Positions 1 through 5,525 of a DNA stretch of 5,525 nucleotides are shown piece after piece. Every line of letters starts with the position of its first letter. The stretch's first letter is position 1. The translations under genes were made by a program, and so were the position numbers. Source of the DNA: Archaeoglobaceae archaeon. Lineage in GTDB: Archaea > Halobacteriota > Archaeoglobi > Archaeoglobales > Archaeoglobaceae. The notes below the pieces were generated by a model, which had not been told where the DNA came from, made no database searches, and saw only the letters and a program-made list of their open reading frames with translations. The DNA is taken from NCBI GenBank assembly GCA_027016055.1, contig JALWBF010000221.1, positions 1 to 5,525 on the forward strand. Reading direction: 5' to 3'.

Positions 1-592
1 TGTCTCCACAGCCCTAGATGCAACAACAAAAACAGCTGAAGAAGGTAGCTTGCATGAATTCGAGTTCATAAAAAACAGGGTTAAAATTGGAGAAGAAAAA
101 TCATTAGATGTTTATTGGGTTGGTTACATCTTTGTAAAAGAGGAAGCGAAAAACGAAAAAGTAGAAATCAACAAGTGTGAAGAAAAAGACGTAAAAATAA
201 AAAGAGTTGATATTAACGAACCAAAGAGCTTACATAATATTCTTAACTTAATCCATGTCGGTGGTGAGAGAAACTATGGTTTAGGTAGACTAAAAATGCA
301 TAAGTTTGTCAAAGAAACTGATAACAAAATTTTTAGAAAGTTTGATTTCGAATTCCCTGATAATAACGTAATTCTCAAAAATTTGGCTATTGCTATTTCA
401 CACGTAAAGTTAAATGGAATCGAGTTGGAGTTGGGCGAAATAGAACCTCTCGTGGGATTGGAATGGGATAACGAAAAGAATAGAGGTGCTGGACAAAAGG
501 TTAGCGATGCGGAGATATGTGCCACTCCCGGGAGCAAGCTAAAATCTGGTAACTTCGTTTTATGCGATTACGGAATCCTCGGCTCAGAGTAG
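1..592 (+). CDS. RAMP-superfamily CRISPR protein, 3' part (5' end outside window)
   Basis: The frame is open from base 2 to the TAG at 590-592, giving 196 visible residues. The TTG at 50 is an internal Leu codon, not a start: the reading continues upstream as TALDATTKTAEEGSLHEFEF, the style of the conserved N-terminal strand region of RAMP (PF03787-type) proteins. The strongest evidence is a glycine-rich loop, GGERNYGLGR, at visible residues 87-96 (bases 260-289), the hallmark of RAMP folds that bind crRNA or form Cascade/Csm/Cmr backbones. The C-terminal part (GLEW...ATPGSKL...YGILG) vaguely recalls Cas5-group proteins such as Cmr3 or Csx10, but I cannot assign the family. It sits 29 nt before cas3', so probably in the same operon, and would be a subunit of the crRNA effector complex. 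Oddity: bases 61-420 are about 30% GC while 421-540 are about 51%. RAMP identity is fairly secure; the exact Cas name is not. Confidence 0.75.
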   Translation, partial: VSTALDATTKTAEEGSLHEFEFIKNRVKIGEEKSLDVYWVGYIFVKEEAKNEKVEINKCEEKDVKIKRVDINEPKSLHNILNLIHVGGERNYGLGRLKMHKFVKETDNKIFRKFDFEFPDNNVILKNLAIAISHVKLNGIELELGEIEPLVGLEWDNEKNRGAGQKVSDAEICATPGSKLKSGNFVLCDYGILGSE

Positions 593-607
593 ATGAAAAG
601 CTCAGCT

Positions 608-614
608 GAAGGTG
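608..614 (+). promoter_or_regulatory. Ribosome binding site of cas3'
   Basis: GAAGGTG differs by one base from the archaeal consensus GGAGGTG and lies 7 nt before the ATG at 622. It supports that ATG as the helicase start and translation from within a polycistronic message downstream of the RAMP gene. Confidence 0.7.
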
Positions 615-621
615 CATTAAC

Positions 622-2352
622 ATGCTCACGACGTATTTCGAAGAAGTTATCGAAAAGTGGTTTGGAGGAGAAAACAGGAGACCGTTCGTAGAATACGCTA
701 TCAAAAAGATAGAAAGATGCTGGGAAAATAAGAACGTATTCGTGGTGGAAGCTCCAACGGGCTACGGAAAGTCGACCATTTCGGCTACCTTAGCTTTATA
801 CTCGATCAACGAAGAGTTAAAGTCGATAATAGCATTTCCCCTAAGAACCCTGTTAGAAGACCAATACAACAAGTTCAGGAATTTGGTGAACGAGGATATA
901 ATCGGAAAGAGATACATGCACAACCCGGATTCCCGATATCTTATCAAGCCTATAACTCTAACGACAGTAGATACCCTTTCGATGACACTATTCGGAATTC
1001 CGCCGGAAGACTTGGAACGGATATTTAAGTTAATCGCCGGAGCTTGGGACGGAACCTCAACCGGAAGCTTGGGACATTATCTCTTCTCTTGGGCTTCAGT
1101 TGCCCTATCGAACATTGTGTTGGACGAGGTTCACCTGTTGGCGGATTCGACTAAATCCTTAAGCTTCCTGATCGCTCTGATGAGAATCTGTACGGATTTC
1201 GATCAAAAACTGATCCTAATGAGCGCTACCATTCCAGATTCGCTGAAAGATGTGATCAGAGAGCACATTCCGGATGTCGAGTTCATAGAATTTAAACCGG
1301 ATTCGGATTTGGAATTCTGCAGGGAGAGAATGAGCAAGAGCTACGACATCGTTTTAGAAGAGATTCCCAACGAGCACGATAAATACGGGCAAATCTTAAA
1401 ATGGATCGATGAGAACGATCGGTTTTCCAAGGTTATAGTCGTTTTTAACACGATTGCGGATGCGATTGGATTCTACAACCTCGTTAAGGATGAAAACGCC
1501 ATATTGCTTCATTCGAGGTTTTCCGAAAAGGATAGAATGGCAAAGCAGAAAAAACTGCAGGAAATCAGGGATGAGGATGAATACATCGTGGTGTCCACTC
1601 AGGTGATAGAGGCTGGGGTAGACATCTCATCGAACTTATTCATTACGGAAATAGCTCCGGCAAACTCCCTAATTCAGAGGTTGGGAAGATTTTTGAGATA
1701 CGATGAAAAAGTCGGCAGGGTAATAATTTGGTATGAAGGAAGAGACGGTAAAGTTAGAGCGGAGAGGAACAGATACAAAGTCTATGACCACACTTTAACC
1801 CAGAAAACGCTGGACTGGCTTATGGAAAACAGCTATGACAAAATCGTAAATCTAAACGTTCATCTACCGGAAGCCAAATCCAAGAAAGGATTTAAGGAGT
1901 TACTTAACTATGTATACAGCAAAGAAAGCTTTAAGGTAGATGTGAATGCCATAAGGGATCTCGAGAGGATATTCCTGTATCTCGAAAATGCTCCGAGAAA
2001 AGCTCTCGAAGTATTCCTTAAACTGGGGGGAAGCTTCGTTAGAGAAGGCCTACTAATTCCGGTAGCTTCAAGGGATACCCTCAATCTACAACACTTGAAA
2101 TCGTCCGAATTCGTGGAAAAATACGTGGTGCCGTTATCTTTTGAAACTTTCAGGAATAAAGCGAGTCATGTGATCGGCGTTTTAATTGAGGAAGGAGACG
2201 GGATAGTATGCAAGGAAGACGATCTAAACGAGCTAAGGGACATAAAACCACAACGGGTTTTAAGATATATCGTTAGAAATAACGTTATAGCTTTCGTCGT
2301 CGATGCCGAATACGATGACGAATTGGGATTGAGGTTTGATAGAAATGATTGA
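622..2352 (+). CDS. cas3': CRISPR-associated helicase Cas3' (stand-alone DEAD/H helicase)
   Basis: A 576-residue superfamily 2 helicase with the Cas3 motif set. Motif I/Walker A is APTGYGKS (44-51). Motif Ia is FPLRTLLEDQ (72-81), followed by TLTTVD (112-117). Motif II is DEVH (168-171) and motif III is SAT (201-203). The second RecA domain has VVFNTIADA (273-281), LLHSRF (295-300), motif V STQVIEAGVDIS (325-336) and motif VI QRLGRFLR (352-359). All catalytic signatures are intact. No HD domain is fused; the length fits split Cas3' proteins, and the HD nuclease is the next gene. By family knowledge it is recruited to the R-loop made by a type I Cascade and translocates on ssDNA using ATP. The ATG at 622 is preceded by a good ribosome binding site. 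The residues after about 400 form the Cas3 C-terminal region, where I see no clear motif. Composition is ordinary (47.5% GC at 1081-1200), unlike the AT-rich block upstream. Confidence 0.95.
   Translation: MLTTYFEEVIEKWFGGENRRPFVEYAIKKIERCWENKNVFVVEAPTGYGKSTISATLALYSINEELKSIIAFPLRTLLEDQYNKFRNLVNEDIIGKRYMHNPDSRYLIKPITLTTVDTLSMTLFGIPPEDLERIFKLIAGAWDGTSTGSLGHYLFSWASVALSNIVLDEVHLLADSTKSLSFLIALMRICTDFDQKLILMSATIPDSLKDVIREHIPDVEFIEFKPDSDLEFCRERMSKSYDIVLEEIPNEHDKYGQILKWIDENDRFSKVIVVFNTIADAIGFYNLVKDENAILLHSRFSEKDRMAKQKKLQEIRDEDEYIVVSTQVIEAGVDISSNLFITEIAPANSLIQRLGRFLRYDEKVGRVIIWYEGRDGKVRAERNRYKVYDHTLTQKTLDWLMENSYDKIVNLNVHLPEAKSKKGFKELLNYVYSKESFKVDVNAIRDLERIFLYLENAPRKALEVFLKLGGSFVREGLLIPVASRDTLNLQHLKSSEFVEKYVVPLSFETFRNKASHVIGVLIEEGDGIVCKEDDLNELRDIKPQRVLRYIVRNNVIAFVVDAEYDDELGLRFDRND
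2331..2335 (+). promoter_or_regulatory. Ribosome binding site of cas3'', inside cas3' coding sequence
   Basis: GAGGT lies 9 nt before the ATG at 2345 and within the last codons of the helicase gene. It decides for ATG 2345 over the in-frame TTG at 2336, which directly abuts the motif and so lacks room for a ribosome. It suggests translational coupling of the two Cas3 halves. Confidence 0.65.
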
Positions 2353-3145
2353 AGTTTACGCATTTTTAAGGGGCAGAGCGGAAGAGGTGGAAAAATTCTT
2401 TAGGGGACAACAAGCCGATGTCGAAAAGCAAACCCTAAGAGAGCATGTAGATAAAGCTCTAAAAGCCCTTGATGAAATAAAGAACGGCAGAATTTGGAAG
2501 TTCACCGTGAAGCTTTTCGGTGATGAAGATTTGGTTGAGGAGGATTTAAAAACCATCATATTGTTTCACGACATCGGCAAAATGTTCTATCAGGCTAACG
2601 TATTTCCGGACAGGAAAAGGGGTGTGAAGTATCTGAGCTTTAGGGGTCACGAATACTTTTCGACTTTTTTGGCTGACCGCTACCTGTTTGAAAATTACAT
2701 GGACGATCGCCCGCTTATACTTTCGACGATCCTATACCACCACCACGCGATGGGTTTAAAGGAGAGGGGAAGGGTTAGGGAGATACGAGTTTGCAGAAGC
2801 GAGGATGAATACGAAGCTATATGCGAAATCGTGGGCAACATGCTGAAGAGTTACGGATTAAAGGTAAACGAATTTCTGCAGTATTTAAGGAGATTTAAAC
2901 CTAAAAGTAAAAACGGTGTGCTCGTTTTTAGCCGGGCTGAAGACGTTTATGAAGAAGTTGACGGCATAAACAGAAAGATATGGGATCTTTTCGTAAGGGA
3001 TAAGGCGTTCAGAAGGAAGATGCTAACGTTTACGGTTATCTTGCAGATATGCGATTACAAAGGTTCCGAAGGTCGAACGAAAAAGCCGCCTAAGTTTTAC
3101 GACATACTCAGAGAATTTGCCGAGTTATACGGATCTAGTCGTTAG
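2345..3145 (+). CDS. cas3'': CRISPR-associated HD nuclease Cas3''
   Basis: A 266-residue HD-superfamily protein, the nuclease half of a split Cas3. Numbered from ATG 2345, likely metal ligands are His34 (REHVDKAL), the His75-Asp76 doublet (LFHDIGK), His102 (RGHEYF), the His cluster 132-134 (YHHHAMG) and Asp237 (ICDYKG). That is the order and spacing expected of Cas3'' HD domains. Family members are metal-dependent ssDNA endo/exonucleases that degrade the strand unwound by Cas3'. The gene overlaps the cas3' stop by 8 bp and has its own ribosome binding site inside cas3', so the two products are probably made in matched amounts. An in-frame TTG at 2336 is a weaker alternative start adding three residues. 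A run of five T directly after the TAG (3146-3150) could act as a weak archaeal terminator before the convergent pseudogene. All key residues are present, so I expect an active enzyme. Confidence 0.92.
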   Translation: MIEVYAFLRGRAEEVEKFFRGQQADVEKQTLREHVDKALKALDEIKNGRIWKFTVKLFGDEDLVEEDLKTIILFHDIGKMFYQANVFPDRKRGVKYLSFRGHEYFSTFLADRYLFENYMDDRPLILSTILYHHHAMGLKERGRVREIRVCRSEDEYEAICEIVGNMLKSYGLKVNEFLQYLRRFKPKSKNGVLVFSRAEDVYEEVDGINRKIWDLFVRDKAFRRKMLTFTVILQICDYKGSEGRTKKPPKFYDILREFAELYGSSR

Positions 3146-3168
3146 TTTTTCAGCGAAGCATCCCGAAG

Positions 3169-3712
3169 TCATTTAATGACGAGTCCCAAAAAGAAGAAAA
3201 GTATGAGGGGTATTATCAAGAAGTAAGTCAGAGCTTGGAGTGTTTTAAAATGGACGGCATAAGGCTTATTATGTAAAAGAATGTGAAGATCTTTAAACTC
3301 CTTTCCAAGTTTGCATCGAGTTTTTCTTCAATGGTTTTTACTCTTACCCTAACCTCTTGACCCATAAAGATTTTGAGCGAACACCAGCTAATCTTACCGC
3401 ACTTCGGACATCTCAACAGCTTCAGATAGGTCTGATGCGGTGCCAAAACGTGGTCGGTAAAGTCCGGCTTAAACAGGGCTTTACATTTGGGGCATTCGTA
3501 ATACGTTTCATCGTAACTTGCTTTAACGAATTATGGTTGCAATGTATAACAATACCAAGAGCTTCAATTTCTCCGGCAAAATAAAGACGAGAATTATCGT
3601 AGGTATAACCGTCGAAATTACCAATTTCAGTGCAAAATTCAATATAGGATCATGATTTTGTGTCACGTTCAAACTCGACAATTCGACTTTTTAAATCTGA
3701 TGATTTTAACAT
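3169..3712 (-). pseudogene. Decayed gene for a zinc-ribbon protein with C-terminal membrane helix
   Basis: No single frame is open, but three minus-strand frames join into one plausible protein of about 180 residues. Segment A starts at ATG 3712 (MLKSSDLKSRIVEF; an earlier in-frame ATG lies at 3766). It meets a TGA at 3652-3650 between TCA and TCC, perhaps a former TGG (Trp). It then continues as YIEFCTEIGNFDGYTYDN and AGEIEALGIVIHCNHN to about 3530. Segment B, shifted as by a one-base deletion near 3520-3535, gives ASYDETYYECPKCKALF and LLRCPKCGKISWC, two CPKC knuckles typical of a zinc ribbon, to about 3312. Segment C, shifted again between about 3330 and 3265, gives KPYAVHFK and then the hydrophobic helix LTYFLIIPLILFFFLGLVIK, ending at the TGA at 3171-3169. 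The gene would end 24 bp from the cas3'' stop, tail to tail. I do not recognise the family. Zinc binding and tail anchoring are inferred. Sequencing error is possible, but three lesions here and none in the neighbours argue for true decay. Confidence 0.7.
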
Positions 3713-3782
3713 GCTCCGTTGAAAGTTCGTCATTTGGTCACTCAAAACGCAACTAATCTTCAGCATTGAGCCGTCCGCAAAA

Positions 3783-3802
3783 ATGATAAACAAAATTATC
3801 AT
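3783..3802. promoter_or_regulatory. Perfect 7-bp inverted repeat (candidate operator) upstream of the ATPase gene
   Basis: ATGATAA (3783-3789) and TTATCAT (3796-3802) are exact reverse complements separated by six A/C bases. The dyad ends 10 nt before the preferred ATG at 3813, inside the divergent region shared with the minus-strand pseudogene. It is AT-rich and sits where a TATA box for a short-leader transcript would be expected, so a repressor site over the promoter is plausible. A function is inferred only; an AT-rich dyad of this size can arise by chance. Confidence 0.35.
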
Positions 3803-3812
3803 AACGGAAATT

Positions 3813-5147
3813 ATGAAGTTCGTCGATCGCGAAGAGGAGCTGAAGGCTTTAAAAGATAGGCTGAGCAGCGACGACTTCGAATTGATAGTAATATACGGCA
3901 GAAGGAGGATTGGAAAAACTCGATTGGTTTTGGAGGCCGTGAAAAACAGAGAGCACATTTACTATTTGGCTGTGGAAGGAGAAAACCTGAAACACTTCAA
4001 GCGCTTCGCTTCTAAGGTTGTTCCGGAAGTGGAATATGCTCAGGAGGACTGGGAATCGTATTTCCACTTCCTTAAGGATAAAATAGTCGTTATCGACGAG
4101 TTTCCCAATCTCATAAAAGAGAACCCGAAAGTCGTTTCCGTATTTCAGCGTATAGTGGATTTAGAGCTTAGGAACACGAAGACGAAACTCATACTCCTCG
4201 GCTCTTCGATTTCCATGATGAGCGACAAGGTTTTGAGCTACAAAAGCCCGTTGTATGGCAGAAGAACGGCTTCGATGAAGCTGAAACCCCTGAAATTCTT
4301 CCACCTGAGGGAGTTCTTTCCGAACCTGAGTTGGGAAGAAATGGTGGAGATTTACGGTTTCGCGGACGGGATACCTTATTACCTCGAAAAGATTAGACCG
4401 CCGTTCTGGGAGTGGCTCGAAGAAGAGCTTAAAAAGCCCGACTCATTTCTAAAGGATGAACTGGACTTCCTCATGAGATACGAGTTCAGCGACGTAACTA
4501 CATACAAAAAGATACTCGAAGCGATTGCGTTCGGTAAGAATACGCCCAAGGAGATTCGGGATTACGTAAAAGCAAAGCACTCCGATCTGACTCCTTACTT
4601 AAGCAATCTAATAGAAACGGGATTCGTCGTCAGAAGGGTCCCCGTAACCGAAGATGTAAGGTCGAAAAAGGGGAGATACTACATTTCAGACAACTTTGTA
4701 GCCTTCTGGTTCCGCTACGTGAATCCGAACTTTTCCGCCATCGAAGAGGGGATTTTTGATATCGATGAGATAAGAAGAGATTATCCAAACTACATCGGTT
4801 CGGTATTCGAAGAAGTTGCGAGACAATTTCTAATCGAGTTAAACAAGCGTAAGATGCTTCCCTTAAGATTTTCAAAGATCGGGAGCTGGTGGCATAGAGG
4901 CGAGGAAATAGATCTCATTGCGTTAAACGATGAGGAGAAGAAAGCCATGTTCGTAGAAGTCAAGTGGAGTGTGCTGGGGGAAAAGGACATCGATAGAATT
5001 CTGAAAGACCTTGAAAAGAAAGCCGAAAAAGTAGGATTGGACGACTTCACGAAGTTCTACGGCATCGTCGCGAAGAGAGTGGAAGATAAAAGAGACTTGA
5101 TATGGGATCTGAGAGATTTTTCTAAAATTCTGAACAGATGTGTTTGA
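3813..5147 (+). CDS. Archaeal ATPase (PF01637-type) with C-terminal DUF234 nuclease-like domain
   Basis: A 444-residue protein counted from ATG 3813. I prefer this start because MKFVDREEEL is the usual N-terminus of the family; an in-frame ATG at 3783 would add ten residues encoded by the inverted repeat. Domain order: a P-loop ATPase with Walker A GRRRIGKT (29-36), Walker B IVVIDE (91-96; Asp95, Glu96) and a sensor-like LLGSS (128-132); a winged-helix-like region at about 225-285; then a DUF234-type C-terminal domain at about 300-430. The last keeps PD-(D/E)XK-like residues: Glu333/Glu334 (VFEEVARQF), Asp367 (GEEIDLIA) and Glu382-x-Lys384 (FVEVKW). Members of this family are abundant and poorly characterised in archaea, often vary between strains, and may be mobile or defence-linked; a nuclease activity is inferred from motifs. 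It lies between the cas3 operon and cas4 and overlaps the cas4 stop by 26 bp on the opposite strand. No clear ribosome binding site is visible, so a leaderless or short-leader transcript is likely. Confidence 0.88.
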   Translation: MKFVDREEELKALKDRLSSDDFELIVIYGRRRIGKTRLVLEAVKNREHIYYLAVEGENLKHFKRFASKVVPEVEYAQEDWESYFHFLKDKIVVIDEFPNLIKENPKVVSVFQRIVDLELRNTKTKLILLGSSISMMSDKVLSYKSPLYGRRTASMKLKPLKFFHLREFFPNLSWEEMVEIYGFADGIPYYLEKIRPPFWEWLEEELKKPDSFLKDELDFLMRYEFSDVTTYKKILEAIAFGKNTPKEIRDYVKAKHSDLTPYLSNLIETGFVVRRVPVTEDVRSKKGRYYISDNFVAFWFRYVNPNFSAIEEGIFDIDEIRRDYPNYIGSVFEEVARQFLIELNKRKMLPLRFSKIGSWWHRGEEIDLIALNDEEKKAMFVEVKWSVLGEKDIDRILKDLEKKAEKVGLDDFTKFYGIVAKRVEDKRDLIWDLRDFSKILNRCV

Positions 5148-5525
5148 AGTCGCAGTTTTTGCACGACTTCGATTTCGAAGGTTTCGGCGTTCTGCCGTTC
5201 AGAATTTCGCGGCAGGATTTTACAGCCTTCTCGACGAAAATCCGACTTTCGTCTGTGACGTTTATCGTTTTTACGTCGTCGGATTCCGTTAGGAAGAGGT
5301 AGCATCTCTTTACGGGCTTTCCTATCGTATCTTCGAGGAGTATTCCGTAAAGAACGGCGGAATACTTCCACCAGGGCTTCAGGCTGTGACTGTATTTGAC
5401 TTCCAAAGGAGCTAAATTTCTTCCATCTCTGACGACATAATCGACCTTGCCCTTAACACCCAACCTTTCGCTCTCAACTTCGAACTCCTTTGCGAAGATT
5501 TCGAATCGATCTTCTATCACGCTGT
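5122..5525 (-). CDS. cas4: Cas4-family RecB-like nuclease, C-terminal part (5' end outside window)
   Basis: The frame runs from the right edge to the TAG at 5124-5122, about 133 visible residues. The GTG at 5520 is probably an internal Val, since the frame is open beyond it and Cas4 proteins need an N-terminal portion with the first iron-sulfur Cys. Numbered from that Val, the RecB/PD-(D/E)XK core shows Asp28 (GKVDYV), Glu40-Val-Lys42 (LEVKY) and the helix YSAVLYGILLE (53-63). The C-terminus has Cys120, Cys123 and Cys129 (CKNCDFKHIC), the three trailing cysteines of the Cas4 4Fe-4S cluster. Cas4 trims prespacers and sets PAM and orientation together with Cas1-Cas2, which are probably further right. 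The usual Gln of the QxxxY motif appears to be Ser54. The gene converges on the ATPase gene with a 26-bp overlap. A non-CRISPR Cas4-like/RecB nuclease is the main alternative, but the neighbourhood favours Cas4. Confidence 0.85.
   Translation of the reverse strand, partial: SVIEDRFEIFAKEFEVESERLGVKGKVDYVVRDGRNLAPLEVKYSHSLKPWWKYSAVLYGILLEDTIGKPVKRCYLFLTESDDVKTINVTDESRIFVEKAVKSCREILNGRTPKPSKSKSCKNCDFKHICSEF

Noticed and set aside
3519..3535. Programmed frameshift joining pseudogene segments A and B
   Set aside because: I see no slippery heptamer or long homopolymer at the junction, and the gene also carries a stop and a second frame change.
3357..3584. Plus-strand open frame of 75 codons in the cas3''-ATPase gap
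   Set aside because: It lies opposite the minus-strand CPKC zinc-ribbon reading, has no recognisable motif and no convincing start signal. The minus-strand protein is far more coherent.
3650..3652. TGA read as selenocysteine or another recoding event
   Set aside because: No recoding element is evident, and two further frame changes in the same gene make decay the simpler explanation.
3650..3958. Minus-strand open frame running antisense into the ATPase gene
   Set aside because: Its upstream half is a Ser/Phe-rich shadow of the ATPase N-terminus. Only its last 20-38 codons are meaningful, as the start of the pseudogene.
5057..5371. Minus-strand 104-codon frame overlapping the Cas4 region
   Set aside because: It is Arg-rich out-of-frame shadow coding opposite or alongside the clear Cas4 and ATPase frames.
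1..5525. CRISPR array or direct-repeat cluster
   Set aside because: No regularly spaced repeats of 20-40 bases were seen by eye on either strand.

Overview
The window looks like a chromosomal CRISPR-Cas neighbourhood from a thermophilic euryarchaeon. The supporting evidence is a type I Cas3 split into separate helicase and HD nuclease genes, an archaeal ATPase/DUF234 protein, archaeal-style GAGGT/GAAGGTG ribosome binding sites, and Lys/Glu/Ile-rich proteins with about 42-48% GC in most genes. An Archaeoglobales-like host (Archaeoglobus, Ferroglobus, Geoglobus) is my guess from overall style. It is not proven by the sequence.

Left part (1-3145, + strand): the 3' end of a RAMP-superfamily cas gene, then cas3' (DEAD/H helicase), then cas3'' (HD nuclease). 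The three are tightly packed: a 29-nt gap between the first two and an 8-bp overlap between the last two. They read as one operon encoding the target-degrading part of a type I interference system. The RAMP gene has an abrupt internal base-composition step near position 420.

Middle (3146-3812): this stretch has no intact gene, but it is not empty. The minus strand carries a decayed gene, reconstructed here from three reading frames at about 3169-3712. It would have encoded a roughly 180-residue protein with CxxC zinc-binding motifs and a C-terminal membrane helix. It now has one in-frame TGA and two frame changes. A perfect 7-bp inverted repeat lies just upstream of the next gene.

Right part (3813-5525): an intact archaeal ATPase with a winged-helix region and a C-terminal PD-(D/E)XK-like DUF234 domain (+ strand) meets a Cas4-family nuclease on the minus strand tail to tail, with a 26-bp coding overlap. 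The Cas4 gene runs off the right edge. Cas3'/Cas3'' would unwind and cut targets chosen by a Cascade-like complex, of which the RAMP protein is a probable member. Cas4 would act in spacer acquisition. The ATPase and the pseudogene look like accessory or mobile cargo between the interference and adaptation modules. No CRISPR repeats, cas1, cas2, tRNA or rRNA are visible.
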